This document shows positions 47,865 through 60,200 of a stretch of 64,000 bases of DNA, one piece after another. The stretch spans positions 1,178,001 through 1,242,000 of the forward strand of contig CM031562.1 of assembly GCA_018466975.1 (NCBI GenBank). The letters run 5' to 3'. Below the pieces are notes generated by a model that was given only the letters and a program-made list of their open reading frames with translations, had not been told where the DNA came from and searched no databases. The stretch's first letter is position 1. Every line of letters starts with the position of its first letter. The translations under genes were made by a program, and so were the position numbers. Source of the DNA: Sparassis latifolia. Its lineage: Eukaryota; Basidiomycota; Agaricomycetes; Polyporales; Sparassidaceae.

Positions 47865-49721
47865 TCAATCCTCAAACAGCGGTTTGAATGCCTTCGGCGC
47901 TCTAGTGTAAGCAACCACCTACATTTCATGTTCGTGAAAAACGCACCTTGGTTCCTTCGTCGCTCTGTGTCGGCTCCATTTCCACATCATATATGTCGAG
48001 GCTGTCTTGACCTGCATCGGATGGCACGTCGTGGAAGAGATTTCCGAGTTCTTCGTCCGGGTCTAAGCCTACCTCTTCCCCGTCCCCTTCGAGCATCGCC
48101 TCGAACTCCTCTGCGGTCATATTCTCGATACCCAGACCAGATTCTCTAATTGCATCTTGAGCGGCCTGAGAGAGCTGGGAGCTAGGGAAAAAAAGTGGCT
48201 CGCGCGGCCGTGGAGTAGGTGGCGCATTCTGTGAAGGCGTCGCAAGTGGTAGGGACGGAGGGGGCATGGACCCTGCCAATGATCTTGAGGTGCCTCTCGC
48301 ATTGTTGTCGCTCAGTTCCCTCGCGAGGGAGGCTCTGTCTGTTGCTTGCACCACCTTCATCGGCCGCGAAACACGCTCCTGTCCAGCGCTCATTCCAGAA
48401 TTTGCTCTGCTAGCATTGCTGTCATCCTCCAGCTGGCGCTTCTTGCCTCTCGTTTGGGGGCCGACGGAAGTAATGTTTCTCTGACGAGCCTGGCCAGCAA
48501 TCGAACTTGGAACGCCATGTATTTGACTTGTTGAAATCACGAACAGTGTCTCAGAAAGGTCGCCTTCGACGTCGATATATAGGGGAGCCGCAGGATCAGT
48601 GAAGCGAATGTCAAGAGGGTGAGCTGATGATTCGGCGAAGGCGATGGTAGCCTGCGAGGACAAATTTGGAGAAGTTTTGCACCTGAACATTTCCCAGTCA
48701 AACGACTCACATTGAATTCACGAAGATGGAAGGCAATTGTAGTGGGCAATGTATAAATGTCGTACACGTTAAATTCGTCTGCGCTGATGATCAGCTCTGT
48801 CGCAAGCTGTGCCCTCCCTGAAGATCATTATGAGACGTAAGGGGTATCTACATCAATGATAGACTGCTCACTTACCCTTCGTATCTATCGATGTTTCAAG
48901 GCTTCTGACCGATACCTCCGAGTCCGCGAAGTTCCAGATGAGCTGTGGGTCGCTCTTGCTTCCTTTCGCAGATGGAAAGTGTTCTATCATGTCCTTTAGA
49001 GCCCTCGGGCCGATCGTAAGCCGGGATTGACACGGTGTATCCAGCATCCCGGGGGCCATAAGACAAGTCTGGGCCAAAAGCAACAGGCGATGGGTCTTTA
49101 TGACACCTGAGTCCGAACGTCAGCTTAAATACCGTCCTTGAATAGGAAGGAGTACACAGGAGGGATGAGTATCTCGGAGGGAATTTACCATGTTTACAGT
49201 GTAAACGCACAATCAGTCTGCTCTCCAGTGTGTCCTCATTTTCGTCATTCCGTCCGTCCTGAACACCATCAAGGATAGCTAGCTCGCATTTCTCTACAGT
49301 CTTCTCAACAGTCCTATGTTTCAAGATCGACAGCAACGACTACGGTATGCTCGTTGTCGATGGAAGGTCCACGTACAAAGAAGCAACGAGTACGAACCTT
49401 GGTGAGTAACTGACCGGTAGCTGTAGGGACCTCTTCTACTTCAGTTCCAGACGACCCTGCGGCTGCAGTGTTTCCCACGTTATACTTGCTGAAGAACTGC
49501 TTGTCGTATTTGAATCGACAGTAAGCGGACATGGATGAATTTGTGGCCGAGAGCGCCAAGGTCTGCGGAGTCGCATAGATAGTCAGGTCATCACCATACT
49601 TCGACAGACATATCAGAGCTCTGGTGAGATCTAATACGCCTCTACATGAGCAGGAAACAACCAGGTTACGCCCAATCTGATACTTACGTTTGAGTGCGGT
49701 TGCATCCAGAGTGGCTTGCAT
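47865..49721 (-). CDS. RAD9: Checkpoint clamp subunit RAD9
   Basis: Seven exons on minus: 49721-49688, 49639-49398, 49339-49189, 49106-48876, 48817-48711, 48651-47947 and 47891-47865, giving 498 residues. RAD9 is part of the 9-1-1 (RAD9-HUS1-RAD1) ring loaded at DNA damage. Residues 1 to about 275 form the PCNA-like part: MQATLDATALKRVLDLTRAL, AYCRFKYDKQFFSKY, LLTKSLLSILKHRTVEKTVE (aligning with the KSFLSVFRS..LEKTVEK region of animal RAD9) and DIRFTDPAAPLYIDVEGD. The tail is disordered with SQ and TP sites and acidic patches, as in other RAD9 tails that bind TOPBP1-like partners after phosphorylation. The protein ends KAFKPLFED. The last splice uses acceptor GAAG; the alternatives break this ending. 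Confidence 0.85.
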
Positions 49722-50679
49722 GACCACCGATGTTCTCTGGAGACTGCTATTTCCCTCGCTTGAGTTCTTATTTCTAGCGTAACAGTAAAGCTCTGATGTA
49801 GGAAGGAGTGTGTTGGACGAGATCAATATTCAAGGGTACCAAGGCGCCGGCGAACGCGTGGGTCACAACTGTGACGAGCGCGTCTCACAGTCACGGTAGT
49901 GGCTATGCTAATCATGGACTTCCGAATGTACTTATGAAGTTGACGAGCTGTTCAATATGATCGTCGGCCCATCGGGTAAAGAACTGGTGGTATTGGGTGG
50001 GAGGTGGCTTTAGATACAGAACCTATGCAATAAGTACCGGCATCGCAGGGCAGAACCATGCTATAAGGTTGAGGGTACGGCTGACATTCTGTAAGTCTGC
50101 ATCCCTCGCTTAGAGTCTCGTGTTATCAGCATCGCGAATACGGAATCAAGGATATAATTGTGGTCACCATCCCCCAAACAGTCAGGCCTCCAAAAGATGC
50201 AGCACATAGTCTAGACTATCACCATGTTTTCCTGGCACTAAAAGCTTCATCATATTGACTGGAAGTCGGTACCATACGCCTTCTCAATTAAAGAGTCCAC
50301 AGCTGCCGAACAGCCGCCCACGACCGAAGTAACCCAATCAACAAATATCCAACACATGAGGCTGATTGCAGGTACAACTTTGCTAAAATGGTGACAAGTG
50401 AGGACAACTTATACTGCTCTCAGGATGATTGTCGAGAAGAAGCCCATATTGAGAAAGTAAATTGGTATCTGTAGTTGCCGCATTAATGGTGTTCTCAGGC
50501 ATTGTTGTAGTGACCGGGAGAGGACGCACTGCTTCAACTCGACTGTCTGCCATATGGCCGAGAAGTGGCTGTCCATATATGACGACCAACTAGACTGGCT
50601 TGCCGTGGGTTTCTCTGGCTCCGGTTCCGGCGCGGTAGAACGAGCCGACTGATGATCTGACGGACGTGATACGAAGGTC
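49722..50679. other. No gene resolved
   Basis: The part 50383-50679 continues the similarity between blocks B1 and B2 (a minus frame reads GQPLLGHMADSRVEAVRPLP, compared with GDGQLLDGTAEVSPLPGTAA in B1), so the small gene upstream may extend into it. The part 49722-50382 holds the RAD9 promoter and nothing else recognisable. Confidence 0.4.
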
Positions 50680-51091
50680 TCATAGGACGATAATATCATT
50701 GTCTGAATCGTGAGTGGGGAGCGATGGTGCATGAACGACTTCCTCTTGATCATTATACGGTGTTCCAAAGGTGGCGCTGATGGCACTGGCTGTGGCGTAT
50801 GGGACTAGGTAGCTGGCAAAGCACAAATTAGTGCCCTAATGCAACAAAACATCACGAATGAAAGTACGGATAGGACACAACTGGCGGGCCCGGTGGAAAG
50901 ATATTGACAACCAAATTCATGAAACTGCGGACCACGCATGGAACCATGACGATGAAGGAATGAGACAATCCGTTTGTTTGAACATTAGTGCGAAAGAAGA
51001 TATTTCGTGCATTGCTGAGCCTCGATACATGCCAGCAGCATGAGGCGATATCCTCTCGTCCAGGAAACGCGAAGACTTGCGAGGGCGACAT
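50680..51091 (-). CDS. Small hypothetical gene, partner of the decayed copy in block B1
   Basis: Exons on minus, 51091-50856 and 50812-50680, give 122 residues in one frame across a 43-nt intron (short, but with branch CTAAT and acceptor CCAG, conserved in the other copy). Part of the protein is hydrophobic (HSFIVMVPCVVRSFMNLVVN, then IFPPGPPVVSYPYFHSYLVP). The end is acidic (DQEEVV..HDSDNDIIVL). No family was recognised; it could be the C-terminal part of a larger membrane protein whose 5' exons I did not find. The B1 copy has a one-base insertion after SFMN, so this copy is the better preserved one. Confidence 0.4.
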
Positions 51092-51261
51092 TGTTTAGGT
51101 CCTGCCAGTGATAAACACCAGAGGAGGGTGCTTGTAATTGCGGTGCTATAACTCGGCGAATTAGTTCCGCGTTCAGCTTTAGGCAAACGAACAACTGTAC
51201 CCACAGAGTCCACTCATGGTGGGGCACTCTGGCCTAGTTTTAGAGATGGGAAGTTCAGCTG

Positions 51262-51479
51262 CCCAACTTGCTTTAATTTGCTAGTAGAGTCAGCTTCCGG
51301 TGTCAACAACCATGTTTCGGCGATCTGCGGCGGAGAAGATCGTCATCGGAATGGTATTGTGAACGAGCAACCCAACTTACTTTAATTTGCTAGTAGAGTC
51401 AGCTTCCGGTGTCAACAACCATGTTTCGGCGATCTGCGGCGGAGAAGATCGTCATTGGAATGGTATTGTGAACGAGCAA
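51262..51479. repeat. Tandem duplication, 2 x 109 bp
   Basis: Units 51262-51370 and 51371-51479 are near identical; I count two differences (CTTGC/CTTAC near the start and ATCGG/ATTGG near the end). The first bases of the unit (CCCAAC) recur once more at 51480. The repeat lies 120 bp after the end of the F-box gene and has no counterpart in block B1. Confidence 0.9.
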
Positions 51480-51598
51480 CCCAACACACAGAAAGCAGGT
51501 GCACAACTTCAACACAGGTTTAGCACAGCTACAGACGATCATTCCGTAGAACGGCGCGAGAGTGAAGTCGATATTCAAAACCACTCTTCGTCATCTTA

Positions 51599-53360
51599 TT
51601 AGAAGAGTATATCATAGTTGTTGCCAAAAAAACCCACCGAGCCATCCGACTCGTCCTCGCCCTCGTCATCTTCCTCGTCCTCTTCCTCTTCCTCTTCATC
51701 GTCTTCCACAAAATCCTCGATGCCATCCCAGGTCACCGAGGGCACAATTTCAGATATGAGAACGACTTCAGTCATGTCCATGTTTATGCAATTCGCGAGC
51801 TTCAAATGGCGGATCTCTACACCGTGATCGCAGCGCTGCATCAGGGAATCCAGGAATGAGTCCAAGAAAAGACTGCTACCAGGGCTATTGTAATCCCTAA
51901 TGCGGACGTCGTTCAGCTGCAATTCCCGCAACTTAGGGAAAACGATGACATTCCCGTCTTCCTCGCGAATGCCAAGTGCGAGCGGGAGATGTTGCGCCAG
52001 ATTTCCTCCGATCTGCAGCAGAGATACGTTCTCTAGCTTCCCAAAGGTCTTAACCCATCGAACCTGTAATGGCATCTCAAGATCGGTAGACAATAGACTG
52101 AGGTTCTGCACTTGCGCAAGTGGGAGATGTCTGCAAAATGTTCCGATTACGTCCGGCGCCGCGGCCGAGGGCACATCGAAAGCAACATCGAGTGGGTCCA
52201 CCCCATTCTCCAGAGAAATGTCAAATGAGGCCATCGACTGGAGAGTATCGCAAATTTGGATACGCCAGCCATAGCCGGGACACTGCCTGCCTATCGACAG
52301 GGTGCGTAACCGGTCCGAATTAGATATCTTCGCCGCGATAGCCGATGCGACTACCCCTACGTGGCTGGTATAGATATTAAGATCGAGGCCTTTAAGAACG
52401 ATGTTTGGATCCTGGGAAAGGGAAAGATAATTGAGAAGACAAGCACTCTCCATATAATATCCAACTAGTCGTATAGAGCGAAGGTGGGGTAAATCGACGA
52501 CTTGATCGGTCTCTAACGCTCCGGAAACAACCCTCTCCAGCTTCAGAGTCTCCAACAAGGGAGTTGTTTCAAGAATTTTGAGCACATCTGACATGCACGA
52601 GGGCAGGTAGGCGTTGCCTCCATTGAGATGAAGATGTTTCAGCGAACAAGGAAACATCGGCAGGATTAAAGCAGTTGAGGAAATGGGTCCTCGTATTTCG
52701 AGGTGCTGCAGACGTCGCGTCTCGTCGTGGTGTGGGAAGGCAGGGTAACAAGTCTTTGGTAGATCGGGCATATGTGACCCCGTCTGTGTGAGAATGAAGG
52801 TCTGCAAAGCAGGAGCAGGTCCCGTCATGAATTCCACGATGTTTTGGAGTGAGCTCTGCGAGGCAATCAAGCGGAGCTGTTGGATTCGCGACAAGTTCTC
52901 GATGAGCAACTTGAACGCATCGATCTTGCCGCTAACATGCCCCGTGGACAGGTCGACCGTCACGGAGAGCCTTGCCTTCTTCGAACGGGACAAAAGTTCC
53001 TCCACCCACTCTGGACAGGTGGTCGGCACGATGCGGCTCCAAAATCTGGGGCACTCCAAGGCAACTGAGCGCCAGTGATGGCAAACATGAGAGACTTTTA
53101 TCCATGAATACGTTTTCCCGCCGTGATAATACAGCTTCTCCTCCTGCTCGGCCTGTGCGAGAATCTCAAGGAATATCTCGGCCAGTATCTCTGGAGGAAG
53201 TCTGCAAATTGGCACTAGAGTATTCAGCCTAAGCTTGAGATCCCATATCGCACGAGTATGTGTGAGAATATGGCTTTCCGCGCTGTCGCGTCACTGCGCA
53301 AAGTGAGGAGATGAGGTAGCCACTGCAAAATGAAGACTTGACGTACGCGAGTAGACCCAT
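51599..53360 (-). CDS. F-box protein, copy B2 of an inverted duplicate pair
   Basis: Exons on minus, 53360-53347 (14 nt, beginning MGLLA) and 53293-51599, with a 53-nt intron, give 569 residues. The F-box reads VPICRLPPEILAEIFLEIL, then WIKVSHVCHHWRSVALECPR. LRR-like segments fill most of the protein, and the tail is longer and more acidic than in copy B1 (DDEEEEEEDEEDDEGEDESD), ending FGNNYDILF. Without the tiny first exon the frame would have to start at a GTG codon. As for copy B1, an SCF substrate adaptor role is inferred from the box. The gene is divergent from TEL1 with 882 bp between starts. Confidence 0.85.
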
Positions 53361-54242
53361 CTCAAGAAAGCACCGTGGCAAGTAGTCGCAAGAGGGAGGT
53401 GGAAAAGAGGTAGGTGCTCTGGGGTAACGAGCGAATCGCAGTGCTGAGATGAGACAAAGGGTTTTCGCTTCCGTTCAGCAATAATTAGCGCTCACATCGA
53501 CCTTCCGCTTTGGAGGATTGCAATTGAACCTGGTTGTTCAGTTAACGTTCACCCAGGAGCTGACTGAGTTCATGCTGTTATCGATACGATGCGGTACAAG
53601 TCGATGATTTTTGCACAGAATGAAATTATGGGAGGCACTCATATAGGTTGCGTATAAGCGCGTGTGTGTTCGTAAAAGATCTGTATTCAACCACGACAAA
53701 TACCAAAGGAGCTAGCAAAGGGTTTGGTACAGTGATACAAGTAGAACAAGATATACGATGAAGGGGTAATGTATGGCGATCACAAACCATGGTAAACTCC
53801 ACAAGAAGTCTCCACTTCTCAAAAGTCGCCCAAGCACCTGCTGATTAGACAGATGAATGTCGGTGAATCTTGGCGCTTCACCAGAACCGATGCAGGGTGG
53901 ATGCGTAAGAGCACTGCTCGGGCAGAATGACGCCAACCTTATAATCCAAACGGGTATAGAAAACATCAAAGATGAGACATGCCGGAATGAAACAAGTGGA
54001 GATGAGAACAAATTTGTTGTCCGAAAGACAGACGGAAGCACATCGACCAGCTAGCTGATGCATGATGAGCGACGAAGAAAGAAAAGGAGAGGAAAAGAAA
54101 TTCGCGAAGCGGACGCAGTGCGCGGGAACAAACACGACAAAACAACGCGTGTGTGCCAAATCCGGATGAGCAGTGCGAGCGCCAGGAGCGGAGTCCTTTG
54201 TTTTTGTCTTCTCTCTTACCGTCTTGCTGGTGGCCTGTTGCT
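53361..54242. other. Divergent promoter region of F-box B2 and TEL1
   Basis: 882 bp without a recognisable gene. The TEL1-proximal part contains purine-rich sequence (GAAGAAAGAAAAGGAGAGGA near 54074) and the CT-rich stretch TTGTCTTCTCTCTTACCGTC (54206-54225) just before the start. Confidence 0.5.
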
Positions 54243-57200
54243 ATGAGCTATCGGAGCGTCCGGGAGACCGTACAACTAATCAGAAGTGATAAAGTGAAAG
54301 TTCGACAGGAAGGCATCTCTACCCTTCGCGATGGGTACGAGAACGGCAGCCTCGTCTCAGATGTCAATAAGACGTCGGATGGTCGGGGTTGGACTGTTCT
54401 TTTTCAGGCTTGTTTCGAGGCCGTGGAGAAAGAGTTCCAGGCATGCGCGAAGAAAGGCGGTTTGTCGGCTGAGACTACAGGGCATGGTGCTGCCGCCCTG
54501 GGTAGACTGAAGGATGTGACCACCGCCTTGCGTGAACTGATACAACACGGCGTGGAGACGATGAACAACAGGGCCTTAAAGCCATTATTGAGACATCTTC
54601 GGCAGAGAATGCTCTATCGAGGGGAGCTACTAGCTCCTGTAGCGTTGACTTATATCAAGGCGATTGGGTGCGTATTCAAATGCAGACAGCACTTAGAACA
54701 TTTAGAACACGCTGAATGGGTGGATATCACCCAACTGGCCTTCAACGTCGTTCTCAGAGATCGTCTCAACGAGGAGTTGAGCGAAGTTGACGGCCAGCAG
54801 CTTGGCGAAAAGGAGACCACCGCTTCTCCTGCAGGCGGGGATGAACACTCAATGCAGGATGCTGAAGAAGGGACTCCCTCGACATCTACAGCTGATCTCT
54901 CGAGAAAACGTCGCCGTAGCCCCAGCCAGAAGTCTGCAAGAGCATGCTCTCATGATGAATCTCCAGCTCCTCAAAAACCACTACAGTCGCTGGCCCCATC
55001 TGCAGAACAGATCGAATTCATGACCGTTCTTGTTCCCTTACTCCAGTCGCCGTTTGCACCTCTATTGTCCCAGAAGTACCCCGGCATTGCAGCCGCCGTC
55101 CTGAATCGTCTGGAACGGTTCATCGACAAGTATCCCACTGACACTTCCCTGCACCACAACTTTGTATTGTGTCTTTCCGCCATCCTCTCGCACGTGGCTC
55201 TGAATCATCGTGACTTGGTGAGCAGATTCGCGAGGAAAGCGTGGCCTGGACTGGTGGCCATGTGGAATTCGAAGGACCAAACACTCAAAGAGGATCTGAT
55301 TGTGGTTTTGAAAGTCCTGTTTCCCTTCCTCACAGATGATCAAGCAGACATGGGGAGCATGGGTGGCGATCAATTTTCTAGCGTGACAAAACTCTGGCGT
55401 CTGCTAAATGGAGAGGGAGAAATTCGGTGGAAAGTTCATGGTCTTTCCCTTGATTCTCTGCGGCTTGAAGTCGTTCCATTGGATCAAGATCAGGGTGCAA
55501 TTGGAGCAATCACTGCCCATACCTTCCGTCATGGGTGGCACTTTGACGCAACTCAAGCCTTTACATGGGCTATCCTTGAACTTCAAGCGGAATGTACGAA
55601 GGAGGCGAGTTGGAAGGATAGTTTGAACCTGCCTTTCACTAAAATTTCATACAGTTGTTCCTTATGACGGAATCAATGCCGCTGACCCAGTCAAGCAGCA
55701 GTAAGCGTTCCAGGCTCGAGGATCCAATCACTTCACTGTTGTCCTCAGTCAGAACACAGGCGACGGCGAGCACTCGCATCTACTACATTCAGGTCTTGTT
55801 GTTCTTTGTCGACAGACACTGGTCGATCTTGCATGCCGAGTTAAAGCAAGAGGTATCCTCCACTCTCCTCCAATTTGTTTCGGTTGAGGATGGTCTGGTC
55901 CAATCATGGACATTCCTATGCCTTGCGGCCATAGCTCACGCAGGCTGTACCTCGGATCCTCCTCTTGCGTCTGCAACCGTCGCTCCGAGTCAAACGACCG
56001 ACAGCTTTTCTTGGGATTCAATCTGGGCACACGCCATGCGGCGTTTGAGTGTTCCAGCCGTCTGTCGCGCCGCAAGTCATGCAGCTCATGTCCTTTTAGT
56101 CCACGGCAAGCGACTATTGACATCACAGCGCATTCTCTCCGAAGTCGAAGCCCTTGCTGCAGATCTCGACGTCCAGGGACCCCTTTTTCCTTATGATTCC
56201 GTTTGCGCTTTCCTAGTCCTGTGCCTTCGGGTCGTGAGTCAGGATGTCCGGCTGTACAGAATGCAGTTGGAGGAAAAAGCGCTGACATGGCTGACGAACG
56301 TCTGGAGAGTGGAGAAAGGACACAGGTTGAAGATGTCACTGCACACCACAGGCGACGTACTCATGCTGATGGAAAGCATATGCGCACTGTCGAGGAAGAG
56401 TAACTTAGTATATCGCATGATGCTCCCGGAGTGTTCGATGGTAGAGGCAATGGTTGATGACAGGCGAACAGTAGTCATTCGAGACTTCCTCCTGCACGCG
56501 CGGCTGCCTCCATTTCGCCGGCCTAGCGAGCATAGCTCTGGTGTGCTGTTTTCCCAGGCTGATGCTGGAACTGGAGAAGGAGGACTTGGTGACGGACTGC
56601 CGACTGAAGCCTTGGATATGCGCGATCTTAACCCGCCCCGGGGCCGGGAACGCCGCCTTTCGGCATTCCTCCTTAGGTCTCTCGAAGAGCTCGTTTCGCG
56701 GTGGGAAGCCAGCAAGAACCCGTCTGGAAACATGACTGCAGAGAAGGTCCGCTCGTCCCTTGACCTCTCGGTGTTGGCTCTTTGCTTCGAGGCTTCGCTG
56801 GTCTTGAACGGCACGCGTTCGAACAGGCGCGTAATACAGGCAGCGTGCAAGCTTGTAAGCATTGTAGCCCCGCTCATGACACATGGCCAATGGTCAGCGA
56901 GCGAAAGAGCTTTGGCCATATCTGGATTGCAGCCCCTGATACTGGCACAAGACGACGATAGTGACTTCGCCAATTGGGAGACATTGTTACCCCCAAGTTT
57001 TGGGACTGGAATCCGGAGAAGTGTCCTCAAATCGTTGACGCCGGCGCAGCAGTCGCAAGATCAACAACACTCGGCTTCGCGTCGTATTCTGCAGCGTGTA
57101 ATCTTTCAAAGTACCGATGTAGGTTCCTATGAACGTTTACACCGTGCGATCTTACTTGATGCTGACCTCAGGATTGTACATTTTTAGGTGCAAGATGTCT

Positions 57201-60200
57201 TCGTCAGTGTGCTGTCAGTTCTGCGGGACGTCCTTCGCCTGTCCATCGGTTTGGCCTCCGGTGATGATTTGCACTTGAATGCCATGGACATCGATAAAAA
57301 GGATGGATTCGGCCCAGTTAGAACGCCCGAGGGCGCTGGTCACGGTGCAGCGGTTGGCGGTATCTCGGTCAATGAGCATTCGGTCGATGTCTGCATAACG
57401 ACACTCGCTGTCGTTCCAATTCTGCAATCTGCTTCTGGCGAGCCCACCCGTGACAAAGAGTTGACCGACCTCATTTTGGGTTGCGAAAACGACGACTTCA
57501 CCTTTCTCGCCTCGTCATATGTCCGAAATATTCAACAAGGGACCCTCAATCTTAGTCCATCTCATTTTCATCGGCTCTTGACAAAAAGTGGCGAGTTGCT
57601 CATGGATTACAGATACGCGCGAAATGAAAGATTTCAGTCACTGGTGATCCGGCTTCTGGACGCAACCGCCAGTATCTGGATACAACCATCTGTGGCCGCG
57701 GGCAAAACGGGTGATTGTATTAGATCGTTGTATGAATTCTTCTCTCGCGCTCTCTTGACTGGGAAGATTCCATCTTGGAGAGTGCGCGATCACCTTGCAT
57801 GTTGTCTAATCGACTACTTGAGACAAGATCCCACACAAACAGTATTCGCGGGACCTCTTATGGATGAAGATGAGGATTGGGGTCCCCAGAATTATCCGCT
57901 TGCAGTACTGCCCACCCTGGGAGCTGACGAAGACATTCGTGTCCGATTTCGAGCTGCCGTAATAAACGCGCATCTCTTTGCTATCGCTCAGATTAATGGG
58001 CAAAAACCTGAAGATCTCTACACGAGCATCAAAGGCTATCTCTGCCGGACACTTGAAGAGTACGTTTCGTTTACCATCTGCCACGATTTCGCTCATGCGT
58101 ATTGTCAGCTATGAGCATATGCTGACACGTTTGCTATGCCTGGGGAATATTATGATCGTCAGTTCTGCCATAAGACGTGGTCCTTACTGGCATCTGCTCG
58201 AAGCTTGTTTGTACACTTCGGCGTACACAAGACATATCGAAGCTGTCTTGGTCGGCGTCGGAGAGCGCATGGGACTACCCCGATTTTCCACCCTGTTTGA
58301 GTCCTACGCTTCTCAAATCGCTTACTCAATTCGAGAAAGTGAAAAAGATTTTCTCGTCTTCCCGCCACATCTTCTAGGATATCAAGACAGAAGAGAGTGC
58401 GCTGAAGCTACCTTTCACGCATTCACCCCTACGAATCTTCTAGGCCCCGGGACGCGATCGTCAATCCAACATGGATACAACCTTTTTTCGAATCACTGCA
58501 AGGCCATCCAAAAATCCACCGCGGAAGGCGTTCGCGAATGTTTCGCGGAAATTGTCGGCTATCAGATTGTCATTTGGATAGCAGAGGATCCGTCCAGGAT
58601 CAATGCACAACCTGATGAGCTCGAAGCCATTCTCAAGGTCCGAACTAAGCATATAAATGATGAGGCGCAGTTCATGCAATCTCTTGCTGAGAATGCTGAC
58701 GCTATTGTGGCTGCTATCCTTCGGACCTTGGGCGATCCGGAATATTCCAAGGTAGACCGTATTTCTGACGCTTTACGCACGTTCGGACATACCGTCGATG
58801 CCGCTCAGACGTTCCAGAAGATGGTCCAATACCGAGAAGAGGGCGATTTTGAGCCACACGAACCCAACCTACCATGGTATGGCGTGGAAACAGTGCTGCA
58901 GGCATTGACGTGGTTTAGCTCACGAGTACCCGAGGCTTCCGCTCCAGCCATCACGTACCATGTGCTTCATCAACTTTTTGCGGACTTGGAACGTTCACCT
59001 ATCGTGAATGAGCAGATGAGGCTCCTCAACGCGATTTGTCTCTGGGTGGCTTCTCACAGCAGCCACTTCGAGGATTACGCCCTGCTTCGCACCGTCATCA
59101 ACGGTGCCACCACTATCCTCATACAATCCGACCTGGCTCACGCGGCTCAGTCTATATTAGCCTGGTGCTTCGGCCTGGCTCTCGAAAGCAACGAAAAGGA
59201 CCCCCGTTTACCGGACATCTTCATACGAATAAGCCGCCTAGCTTACGATTATTCCCATGATCGACAAGACACCACCGTAGCTCGCATGGGTCATGAACTC
59301 ATGCAATGGATGGAGAACGAAGCTTCCAGACTGTGCAGAAGCAAAGCAATCAAACCCCAGATTGTGAAGGCCCTCTCTGCCTGGCCGCAGGAACTACCGC
59401 GCAATCTTAGATCACTGTGCGAAGATGTCAAGTCTTCGGAACTCTCTTCTGTTCTCAATGATTACCGCATATCCCCCAGTAAGTTCCGCTTGGTTAGAAG
59501 GCTCCGTGATCTGGCCGCAGAGGGAAGGTGCCTTCCTGGAAACTTCCCAAAGTCAGATTTCTGGCGTTTGAAGGAATGTATTCCTTCTGCTGCGCAGCTC
59601 CTGGACGACGATATTGATGCCTTTGCAACTTTGCTGCTATGTCATCATGGTCATATCGACAGTTTCGTCAGCGAACAATCTGTATCGCAGACAGTACGAA
59701 CAAGACACCGCTATGGCGTCCGACGGAAGGACAATCCTGACCCTCGGGATGTCGCGCGGCGTGCTATTGTCGACTCCTTGTTGAATATGCTTGGTGTCGC
59801 CTCAGCAACGCAAGTCTACACATCCTATCGTACTCTTCGCTCGTTAATGTCGGTTTGCACACCCGAAGCTCTGGCGGATTCCTCCTGGCCCAGCGAACAT
59901 TCTGTAGAATTGCGATTTCTACGAGTGCATTGCACGCCCGTTGTGGCAAAATCTCAGTGCGACTTGGGTGATCGGTTGGTCTCCGAGCGCGCCTTGGAAA
60001 TATCAAGGAATTTCTCAGAATGGATCACATATATCACAACTACCCTGTGTGAAGCTCTTGCTCCTGTTGACCTATTTTATGCACCATTGACATCTATCCT
60101 GCAATCGGACCCCACTTTTGCTGAACAGATCCTGCCGCTTTTGGTCCATACAGCGCTACAATTCGAGCGATCACAAGCAATGCTCCGAGCAAGTAGTTCG

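Larger units (their letters stand above)
50383..53360 (-). repeat. Segmental duplicate block B2 (partner 3886-7410, inverted)
   Basis: It carries the F-box gene at 53360-51599 and the related downstream sequence at about 50980-50383, in the same order as block B1 but on the other strand. Confidence 0.7.

Noticed and set aside
49340..49397. Possible broken RAD9 between 49.3 and 49.4 kb
   Set aside because: A 58-nt intron with a GTTCGT donor restores the conserved LLTKSLLSIL..TVEKTVEK region in frame.
55594..55752. Apparent frameshift in TEL1 near 55.66 kb
   Set aside because: Two short introns (55594-55654 and 55701-55752) join the frames; no sequencing error or pseudogene is needed.
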